From: Nicotiana tabacum
Taxonomy: Eukaryota; Streptophyta; Magnoliopsida; Solanales; Solanaceae
Length of the DNA: 64,000 nucleotides
Direction of reading: 5' to 3'
Assembly: GCF_000715075.1 (NCBI RefSeq)
Contig: NC_134101.1
Span: 147,535,084-147,599,083 of the forward strand
The notes under the pieces were generated by a model that made no database searches, was not told where the DNA came from, and saw nothing but the letters and a program-made list of their open reading frames with translations. The position numbers were made by a program, and so were the translations under genes. Of this stretch, positions 55,155-64,000 are shown piece after piece (position 1 is the stretch's first letter; each line of letters starts with the position of its first letter).

Positions 55155-57759
55155 TGTTGATACCTAATTTTTCCCTCATATTTTAAATATATATACATAT
55201 ACTTTCAAAATAGTGCATATCCACCATCATTTGATTTATAAGCATACATAAATATTTTTCATAATTGTTTTATAATTTTTAAGGGCTTTAAACCAATTTA
55301 TTCTTGCATTTTTTATTATATATAAATAACCAATAATTATCCTTCAAATTATTTTATGAATATTTAATCATCTAAATTTATCATTTATACCCACATAATG
55401 TTTAAATATTTTTCAGTGCATTTTTATAATTACATTTGTATTTTAAGACTAAATTGCACATCTTTGCAATAATAACCCATATTAATGTATAATTATATTA
55501 TTTATGCAAAAAATGACTTTTTATATTTTTATAATGTTAAGTAATTATTTTTGATTATTTTAGTGAACAGATGATATTTTTGATATTTATTAATTACTTT
55601 TATAAAAAAAATTATTTATTAAAATATTGGGTATTTAAAATCTAGCCCCAATTCAAAATCCATTTTCGGACCTAATAGCCCAATAATACCTAAGCCCAAA
55701 CCAAATAACCCCCAGCCCAACCAGCTAATTAATCCGACCCAAATCTCCTTCAACCTCAACCGTTGATCAAAAATGATCAACGGCTCACAAAACCCTATCC
55801 CCTTTCCTTATATCTCCTCACCCTAACCCTAATCCCCATTCCCTAAAGACCGCCACCTCTAAACTCTCCCTGTCTCACCTCTGAATAAACCTAATCGCTG
55901 CGCTTTACCAATCCGCTTCCTAATCCCTTTAGCCATGGGATTTACCTATAATTTACTTACCATATCTGTGTTCCTTCTCTACTGGTTACTCATTTGTGGT
56001 GTTACATAGTATCGGTTCTATTTTTGGCAAGAAGATCCCTCCAAAATTGAACCAAATCGGTTCAAATCCTTGATTTCTCTGATTATTCTGTCTATGTTCT
56101 TCATGTATCCTTTGTAAGTATGAATATTTTCTATATATGTTGATGATTCTTACCCACCCTAAATTAGGGTTTTTAGACCTCTTTTAATTGAACCAAATCG
56201 AGTTCGATTCTCTGATTTTAAGTGCAATTCCGTCTATGTTCGTCCTATTCTATGTGGTGTTTGATTTTATTCAGTCGATTTTACACTCTCCCTAGAATTA
56301 GGGTTTGAGACTTTTCCCTTTCCCTTACTGATTCTGATTGCATGTAATGAATTTTTCCTTTCTCGTGTTTGATTGATGATTTTCCTTATTTGGATGTTAA
56401 TTTCTACCACTATATAAATCCCTCCCCCCATTCCCTTTGAACAGACTTTCTGAACTCGATATAGCTTCACTAAATCAAAAAGCTTTACTCTAATTTACAT
56501 TCTATACTTTGATTTTAGCCGGCTGGAAGCCAAGGCCATTTAGTTCTGGGATCTTGCTACTCAGAATACTGTGGCTTTTATTATTTTGTGCATTTTTACT
56601 TAACTGGTGAGTCACTTGACTTCTGCAATTCCATTCTTACATGTCTATGATTTGCATGTGTTCTTACTTATGAATCTATGGTTCAATAGGCTTCTGAGTC
56701 CTGTTAGGCATTGTTCTATCAACTTTACATGTTTTAGCCTCTTTAACACTTAACTGCCCCTAATGCCACCAGTTCTGCAGTTATCTATTCCTAGCCTAGT
56801 TAATCTGGACTTTCTTGGGGTTTATTCAGTTAGTGTGTTAAACTTTTGAATGCTCATGAACATGTTTGCTCACTTGTCCTAAATCCATGTAGTGGGTGCC
56901 TCACATTTGTGTTATCTTGTGTTAAGACCTTCATTGTCAGTCGTAGTTTACCTCCCTGCTATTGTATTATTCAGCATGATCACTCGACCCTATACCCCTC
57001 TCCTTTTTTTCTAGTGTTTGCTTATGATTTGGAACAGTTGTCTCATCATGTTTGAATCAATACTTTGAGATGTTAGGCTAAATCTTTGGTACAAACTGGA
57101 TCATCTTTTATTAATTAGACTACTATAACAATACTTGAATGCCTATGCTTGCTACTTTATATGATACAACCTTCTATTATGAGTAATAGTTTGTATATGT
57201 GTCTTAATTTGTGATTGTAATCTCACCCCTTTGCTAACATGATACCCTACTCTTTCTATGATTATTTGACTCATCACAATGATGTCCTGTCTCCTTGGTA
57301 ATAACATTAGGTTGTGTACATGGAATAATTCAACCATGTTTTAACCTGTCTTGCACCTGTGTATAGTAAACTTAGTCAATCTTGCAAATATGTTCTTTTC
57401 AACTTTTCTTTTAGCATGCGACGACTTCTGTGCTAAGTGTTGAATCTGTTTCTTAGTGTACATTAAACTTGCTCTTTTTAGCTTTGTTATTTAATCAACT
57501 GTCTACCTGGTTTGCTCAATTTAGTTGTGTTTGTTTAAACCTTTCAATTCCTGTTTTCTCAACTTTGGTACTTTCTTTCACCTGTCACCTAAGTCCTTTA
57601 AATTCCATTCTTAGCAGACTGAAAGCCAATGCTACTTAGGTTCTGTCCTTTGGCCTCTCTAGTGTGAGCGCTGCTCAGGGTTCATTTGAGACCCTTGTGA
57701 ACTCTGACACACTAGGGTTTGGTACCTAGTTTCTTCTCTAAGTTATCTCTGCTAATCTC
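55155..57759 (+). repeat. 3' LTR of element E, truncated by Ogre2
   Basis: Matches 40450-42994, with a 20-25 bp insertion near 55430 and an extra block at about 56508-56552 that copies part of the downstream LTR. It ends at GCTAATCTC, where Ogre2 begins. Confidence 0.88.
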
Positions 57760-60319
57760 TGTCGCGCCCCCCTTTTTCTCTCTTTGCATCGAAAAATCAG
57801 GTTTGTGACATTATGGGTATAGGACAATGTCACACCTCCTTTTTACACACCCGAGGGGGTATATATTGGAGTTTTTTCAATTTAATTGACATTATTCGAA
57901 ATGGGATTATTTAATCATTTCAGAGTCGCCACTTGAGATAGTTTATTTGGTGTCCCAAGTCACCGGTTCATTTTAAAATCCCAAATCGAGGACAATTCGA
58001 CTTTCCTTTTGAAGTCTGCGAACCAGAAATTCTGAATAAGGAATTCTGTTAACCCGAGGGAAGGTGTTAGGCACCCCCGAATTCCGTGGTTCTAGCACGG
58101 TCGCTTAAACTATCATAATTGGCTTATTATCTGATTTTAATATATGTTTTAGCCTATGGTATATTTTAACTTATTAAACCACTTTTAATTAATTTTAGGA
58201 AGATTAAATGTTATCTAAAACACGTCTCTGAACCACGCCACATGAAATGCACCCGCAGTCCACGACACATTTTATTTAATGCTGTTGAAATTTGGATTTG
58301 GGTCACATGAAATGCACACCCGAGTTTAGGAAATTAATTTTTAAAATAACGTGCCTAAAACAACTACGCACTTTTAACTTTGCGAGGTCCAAGGAAAATT
58401 CAACTAAATGGCACGCCTCGATTTCTAAGGATTAAAATTAATTAAGTGAGAGCCATGGGTTTTGGAATTTTATTTGGCATGACACACCTCGATTTAATTC
58501 AAACCGTTACAAATACAAAAAAAATCATACGAAAGCAAACCTCAAGCTAGCAATCCAGATACAAAGTTTGTGCATCAAAGAGATTGCTTCCATAAATAAA
58601 AGAAAACATTGCATACGGTGTATCTAACTTTAACTTAATGTTAAAAACAAAGTTTGAAAACTGAAGCACATTAAACACAGTAAATCAAGGAGATACTAGG
58701 CAAATAATAGACACTGTTGTCTAATACAAGTGATCCATATCATCTGCAATGTAGACAAGTATAAGACAATACAAAGTCTCACATTAAGAAAAAGGTTGCA
58801 CAGTGAATTCGGTAGATTTAGACCCAAATGCGTAATCAAAAGTATATCCTCGTTCGATTTGCAAAAATTGTTCTTGCTAAGTTCTTCTAGTGTTGCAATA
58901 TGAATATGTACATTGCTCAAAATTTCAAGCCAAAAGACAAGAATCTCGTGAGTAGACAGAACTGGTGACTAAACTTTCGTTAAATAACAAATAATATCTA
59001 ATTCACCTTAATCATGAAATGAGAACGAATAAGTAACAGATGTTTTAAATTCAACATCTTGGCAGCAATTATCACATTACAAAGTGTGTTTGACAAATTT
59101 TAGCTCACTACAAAATGAAACAACTCATAAACAATAAAAAAAATAAATACCTGGTTAAACAAAGAACTCAAGTAAACAGACTAGATGCAGGGGCGAAATC
59201 GACCGAAGCTCAGCAGTTCCTGAAATAATAAAATCAGCGAAATCGAACAGAGATTTGATTTTAAATCAAACTCCAGCTTCGAAACAAGTTCTACAGCTCC
59301 ACCAAGCTCTGAAATCCCCAAAAAATACGAGAGAAGACAAGGATTTGAAACGGAAAATCAACTTTGCAATTTTTGAATTTTAGCTCTAAACTTTGTAATT
59401 TCCGCTTGTTGCAGGAGGCCTCAGCGTGTGTAAGAGTAGATGAAGAACCATGGGGGGCTCGATGGCTGGCCGGATTCTGCCTTGGATCGCCGGAGATGCA
59501 GCAAAACGAGAGATTGTCCCTGTTCTCTGTTGAGAAAAATAAAAAGGGGGACGACCCTTGAAGAGAGGGAACGATGCTAGCTCTTTTTTAGAGGAAGATC
59601 TGATAATTTTGGTCTCTAATGAACTTATTTTTGGGTGGAAGATGCCGATTTTTGGAGAACGAGGTGGAGTGAGCTGCTGCGCCCTTCTTATTTTATAATT
59701 GTCGGGAATCTGATGATATGATCTAGGTTATCAGGTTTTAAATGAGGGGATCCGGGTCGGGTAAGCAGGTCGGGTAGGTTAGTTTGGGCTGGCGGGCCAG
59801 GCAGGTCTTTTTGGACTTTGAGTGGTTTGGGCCAGATTTTGGGTATAAGAACAACCCAAATTTGAATTAAAACCACATCTTTCAAATTCTCTTCTTATTT
59901 TCCTTTTTTCTTTGTTTTTCTTTTTATTTTCTTTATAATTAAAATCCTAGATTATCTAAAAATGTGAAATTAAACTAATTAACTAATTATAAAAATTATA
60001 AAAGCTACATCCTAAATTAAAAGAGAAAAAATCAATAAGAGGAAAAAGGGTAACAATGAGCTATTTTTGTGATTTTCATTTCTATAAAACAAGTAACTAC
60101 CAATTAATCCTAAAAATGTAAAAATGAGGCCTAAATACCATACGTGATATTTTGGTATTTTTTTTATGACTTAACTAAAACTTAAATATGCACAAAATGC
60201 AAATAATTAAATAAAATTCTGCAAAATTCCTAAAAAGGCAAATAATTAACAAAAAAAAAATCTAGTTTCTTGGGATTTTATAGGAGTAATTCATGTGGGA
60301 CAAAAATCACGTGCTCACA
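57760..60319 (-). repeat. 3' LTR of Ogre2
   Basis: Right end GTGCTCACA is set by the PPT. On the left the homology to the Ogre1 LTR starts at 57828 (TGTCACACCTCC). The element E sequence, however, stops at 57759, directly before TGTCGCGCCCCCC, so 68 extra bases belong to the LTR or to a separate scrap. A minus-strand TTATAAAATAAG near 59690-59698 may be its TATA box. Confidence 0.75.
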
Positions 60320-60336
60320 GCTGGCCCTCTTTGCTC
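60320..60336 (-). promoter_or_regulatory. Polypurine tract of Ogre2
   Basis: The minus strand reads GAGCAAAGAGGGCCAGC, directly before TGTGAGCACG. Confidence 0.8.
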
Positions 60337-61080
60337 GGAGACACGAAGGATTTTTAGGCAAAGAAAAAATGAGCAATTATGAGGGATTTTGCCTATCTGA
60401 GACTCCATGAGAAGCATCTTTTGAAAAAATCTGACCGAACCTTGCTTCAGAGGTTGCCTACATATCCTTGGCTATAAAAGAATCAAGTCAGTGTAGTTCT
60501 GGAAGTTTTGGTAGGTGGGACTACCGAGAAGCTGTGATTTCACTGCTGTTGCTGCTGTTTCTGCTTGCTGAGCTCCTTATTACACCAAAAATGAAAAATT
60601 AAAAGTTAAACTAGCTAAGCTTATCAATTACGAGTTACAAGATTCCTACCTATAAATCTTCTGAAGCTTGATCTTGAGTCTTGGCTGGTTCTTGCTGCAG
60701 ACTCCGATCTGAATCTTGATGCTTATCAGCTGTAGGTGTTGTTTCATTCTTTCGCTTTGGATCCAGGCGGGACATGCGAAGCCTGTGACTTCAAACATAT
60801 TTTGAGCAGTCCACATCATTCTCCACTTTAACACTTTGAGTTCACTTCATTTTGCTCTCTTCGTCTTTCTTTATTCTGGATTGAGACTCATTCTTTTGGT
60901 TATCTCGAATCCTATGCTTCGAGGTCAGACCTATTCAGACACCAAAACAAACAAACGAACGAAATTTTTCTGCCCCAGTTTTTGCTAGGAAAATTTCGTG
61001 AGTTATTTGTAAGGAATATTTGGAACGAATTTTTTTCTTTTGAAAACGATAAAATAAGGATTGTGTCTTTAGGAGGAAAA
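60337..61080 (-). other. 3' UTR of Ogre2 between PPT and tandem array
   Basis: No gene supported. GAGGTTGCCTACATATCC at about 60450 is the motif also seen in the Ogre1 leader. Confidence 0.5.
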
Positions 61081-63078
61081 GGTGACTCGGGAATAGAGGC
61101 CCTATCTCTCAAATCTCAACTAGGGAATGGAGGCCCTATGTTGGCAAAAAAGGCTACTAGAGAATGGAGGCCCTATGTCTAAAATCTCAACTAGGGAATG
61201 GAGCCCTATGTTGGCAAAAAGGCGACTAGGGAATGGAGGCCCTATGTCTAAAAATTTCAACTCAGGGATTGGAGCCCTAATGTTGGCAAAAAGGCGACTA
61301 GGGAATGGAGGCCCTATGTCTAAAAATCTCAACTCAGGGATTGAAGCCCTAATGTTGGCAAAAAGGCGACCAGGGAATGGAGGCCCTATGTCTAAGAACC
61401 TCAACTCAGGGATTGGAGCCCCAGTGTTGGCAAAAAAAAAGGCGACTAGGGAATGGAGGCCCTATGTCTAAAAACCTCAACTCAAGGATTGGAGCCCTAA
61501 TGTTAGCAAAAAGGCAACTAGGGAATGAAGGCCCTATGTCTAAAAATTTCAACTCAGATATTGGAACCCTAATGTTGGCAAAAAGGAAACTAGGGAATGG
61601 AGGCCCTATGTCTAAAAACCTCAACTCAAGGATTGGAGCCCTAATGTTGACAAAAAGACGACTAGGGAATGGAGGCCTTATGTCTAAAAATCTCAACTCA
61701 GGGATTAGAGCCCTAATGTTAGTAAAAAGGAAACTAGGGAATGGAGGTCATATGTCTAAAAACCTCAACTCAGGGATTGAAGCCCTAATGTTGGCAAAAA
61801 GGCGACCAGGGAATGGAGGCCCTATGTCTAAGAACCTCAACTCAGGGATTGGAGCCCCAATGTTGGCAAAAAAAAAAGGCGGCTAGGGAATGGAGGCCCT
61901 ATGTCTAAAAACCTCAACTCAAGGATTGGAGCCCTAATGTTGGCAAAAAGGCAACTAAGGAATGGACGCCCTATGTCTAAAAATATTCAACTTAGGGATT
62001 GGAACCGTAATGTTGGGAAAAGGCAACTAGGGAATGGAGGCCCTATGTCTAAAAACCTCAACTCAGGGATTGGAGCCCTAATGTTGACAAAAAGACGACT
62101 AGGGAATGGAGGCCTTATGTCTAAAAATCTCAACTCAGGGATTGGAGCCCTAATGTTAGTAAAAAGGAAACTAGGGAATGGAGTCCCTATGTCTAAAATC
62201 CTCAATTCAGGGATTGGAGCCCTAATGTTGGCAAAAAGGCAACTAGGGAATGGAGGCCCTATGTCTAAAAATCTCAACTCAGGGATTGGAGCCCTACTGT
62301 TGGCAAAAAAACGACTAGGGAATGGAGGCCCTATGTCTACAAATCTCAACTCAGGGATTGGAGCCCTAATGTTGGCAAAAGGCGACTAGGGAATGGAGGC
62401 CCTATGTCTAAAAATCTCAACTTAGGGATTGGAGCCCTAATGTTGGCAAAACAAAATGGCGACTATGGAATGGAGGCCCTATGTCTAAAAACCTCAACTC
62501 AGGGATTAGAGCCCTAATGTTGGCACTATGTCTAAAAATCTCAACTTAGGGATTGGAGCCCTAATGTTGGCAAAAAGGAGACCAGGGAATGGAGGCCCTA
62601 TGTCTAAAAATCTCAACTCAAAGATTGGAGCCCTAATGTTGGCAAAAAGGCGACTGGGGAATGGAGGCCCTATGTCTAAAATCTCAGTTAAGGAATTGGG
62701 GCCCTAATGTTGGCAAAAAGGCGACTAGGGAATGGAGGCCCTATGTCTAAAAACCTCAACTTAGAGATTGGAGCCCTAATATTGGTAAAAGGCGACTAGG
62801 GAATGGAGGCCCTATGTCTAAAAACATCAACATAGGGATTGGAGCCCTAAAGTTGGCAAAATGCGACTAGGAAATGGAGGCCTTATGTCTAAAAATCTCA
62901 ACTTAGGGATTGGGGCCCTAATGTTGGCAAAAAGGCTACTAGGGAATGGAGGTCGTATGTCTAAATCTCAACTCAGGGATTGAAGCCCTAATATTGGCAA
63001 AAAGGCGACTAGGGAATGGAGGCCCTATGTCTAAAAATCTCAACTCAGGGATTGGAGCCCTAATGTTGGAAAAAAAGG
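61081..63078. repeat. 2-kb tandem array of ~72-bp units in the 3' UTR of Ogre2
   Basis: About 27 units, each a dimer: GACTAGGGAATGGAGGCCCT with ATGTCTAAAAA, then CTCAACTCAGGGATTGGAGC with CCTAATGTTGGCAAAAA. The halves resemble each other (ACTAGGGAATGGAG / ACTCAGGGATTGGAG), so the unit arose from a ~36-bp monomer. Units are well conserved, with short A-run length changes. ORFs of 94-169 codons on both strands here only reflect the repeat. Confidence 0.95.
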
Positions 63079-64000
63079 TAAAAGATTGATATTGGGGGCT
63101 TCTAAACTACCTTTTTTTTACTTTCTTCTTATCTATTTTCTTTCAGTTCAATTCATTTTTAATAAAAAAAATGCAGGAAAGAATTTGGAGGAGACTTCCT
63201 TTTTGGGCTGATTATTGTTGCAAAGCTGTTTCTAGCACTTGCACATTTCTTTTTCCTTTTTGGCTGCACCTGCTTCTTGCACGGTTGTTTTGGATTGCAC
63301 CTGTTTCAATTTTTCAAACAAAGAACAATTGTTAGTTTGAAACGGTGGTTGGTTTTGTGGCCTTGATTGTTTTGATCACTTGATCTCGGCCCTTTCACCT
63401 GAAAGTGGTTGCTTCCTGAATACCGATTGCCTTTCTGACTCTGGAGAAACTCTGGCTTTTTTAGACTTTGTCATGATGATTGGTTGGTGGAACTCAACCT
63501 TTTCGACTTTATCTTGCCTTCGTAGGCCTTTCCCTTTTGATTTTTTTTTCTTTTTTTTATATTCTTTTTTTTTCATCATTATTTTTTCTTTTCTTTTCTT
63601 TGGAGCGTTGGGGAACTTTCGGCTCCTCAAACATTGCTGCAATGGCTAGTTGCGTGGGACTTAACCTTTTCAATATTTATTTCGCCTTCGTAGGCCTTTC
63701 TTTTCTGGATTCTTTCTCCCAACTTCAAATTTTGAGCATTTGGGGTACCTTGGCTTTTCAACTCTTTGCCAAGACGGTTAGCCATGTGGGACTCAACCTT
63801 TTTAACTTCATTTGCCTTTATAGGCACTCTATTTGATTTTCTCTTTCCAAGAGTTTTGATTTCGAAGCATCGGCCGCCATGGCTAGTTGGGGTCGACTTG
63901 ATGCCCGAGACGAGGCTAGATGCCTTTTTGCACATTAGCTCATGCCAAATGAGAACTCTATAAATCGGTCTTACCATCCTTTCTTTGTCTTAGTTTCGGA
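63079..64000. repeat. Second degenerate repeat in the 3' UTR of Ogre2
   Basis: After a T-rich stretch, a block with GTGG(G/A)ACT(C/T)AACCTTTT and then GCCTTCGTAGGC (or GCCTTTATAGGC) recurs near 63486, 63652 and 63783, spaced 166 and 131 bp. No gene supported; the ORFs on both strands follow the repeat. Confidence 0.6.

Larger units (their letters stand above)
40450..57759 (+). mobile_element. Large Ogre/Tat element E, 3' LTR interrupted by Ogre2
   Basis: 5' LTR 40450-44664, PBS, 1.3-kb leader, gag, protease, RT-RNase H, additional RNase H, integrase, a 3' UTR with two repeat arrays, PPT and a 3' LTR that stops at 57759. The remaining 1.6-1.7 kb of the 3' LTR should lie beyond Ogre2, outside the window. 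The two RNase H domains and the 3'-UTR tandem repeats place it in the Tat/Ogre group. LTR copies differ by very roughly 5% in the first 300 bases by eye. It inserted in the pol of element C. Confidence 0.9.
57760..64000 (-). mobile_element. Ogre/Tat element Ogre2, 3' part
   Basis: Minus strand: its 3' LTR is at 57760-60319, the PPT at 60336-60320 and the 3' UTR with two repeat arrays at 60337-64000. The rest is beyond the window. It inserted into the 3' LTR of E at 57759/57760, flank ATCTC. Its LTR is related to that of Ogre1. Confidence 0.82.

Noticed and set aside
61127..62389. Long ORFs (94-169 codons) on both strands, rich in GNGGPMSKNLNSGI or LDIGPPFPS
   Set aside because: They are translations of the 72-bp tandem array, whose unit length is a multiple of three and lacks stops in some frames. 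Both strands are open for the same reason.
61081..63078. CRISPR-like regular repeat array
   Set aside because: There are no unique spacers; the whole unit repeats. The context is a plant retroelement 3' UTR.
63380..63977. ORFs of 88-118 codons at the right edge
   Set aside because: They follow the second Ogre2 repeat and T-rich tracts on both strands; no domain seen.
1..64000. Host genes, tRNA, rRNA or miRNA genes
   Set aside because: Every recognisable protein is from a retroelement and no tRNA- or rRNA-like segment was noticed by eye. The short tRNA matches are primer binding sites.

Overview
This window is a plant genome segment made almost entirely of nested LTR retrotransposons. No host gene, tRNA or rRNA gene could be supported. 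The families and their LTR signatures (Ogre/Tat LTRs, Tekay/Del chromovirus, Athila, Sirevirus, Tat elements with an antisense gene) and the high AT content suggest a large Solanaceae genome, most likely Nicotiana. That species call is an inference from remembered family resemblance, not from a search.

Layout. 1-5597: 5' end of a minus-strand Ogre/Tat element (Ogre1: gag start, long leader, PBS, LTR). 5598-6692: 3' end of a plus-strand Sirevirus (env-like ORF, box of polypurine tracts); its LTR seems to resume at 16783-17240. 6693-16782: minus-strand Tat element B, which keeps LTRs, PBS, gag and protease, has lost RT, RNase H and integrase, and carries a spliced-looking plus-strand (antisense) gene. 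17241-19436 and 28398-28931: minus-strand Athila-type remnant, split by element D. 19437-28397: Tekay/Del chromovirus D, complete in structure but full of stops, with TTGTG target-site duplications. 28932-30314: plus-strand LTR fragment. 30315-40449: minus-strand Tat element C; one LTR (33640-34253) has a PBS and gag on one side and a PPT plus antisense gene on the other, so two copies seem joined through one shared LTR. 40450-57759: large plus-strand Ogre/Tat element E, with LTRs of about 4.2 kb, gag, protease, RT, two RNase H domains and integrase, then hairpin-type tandem repeats in the 3' UTR. 57760-64000: minus-strand Ogre2, inserted in the 3' LTR of E, showing its 3' LTR, PPT and a 2-kb tandem array.

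How the parts fit. Stacking gives a relative order: Sirevirus into Athila; B and Ogre1 into Sirevirus; D into Athila integrase; E into the pol of C; Ogre2 into the 3' LTR of E. All coding regions carry stops or frameshifts, many of them C-to-T or G-to-A changes as expected in methylated heterochromatin.

Most worth following: (1) B and C each carry an antisense gene with its own TATA-like signal and introns at matching places; introns in that direction would not be removed from the sense genomic RNA. (2) Monomers of several unrelated 3'-UTR arrays each contain a short inverted repeat. In E, four stem types keep pairing through paired changes.
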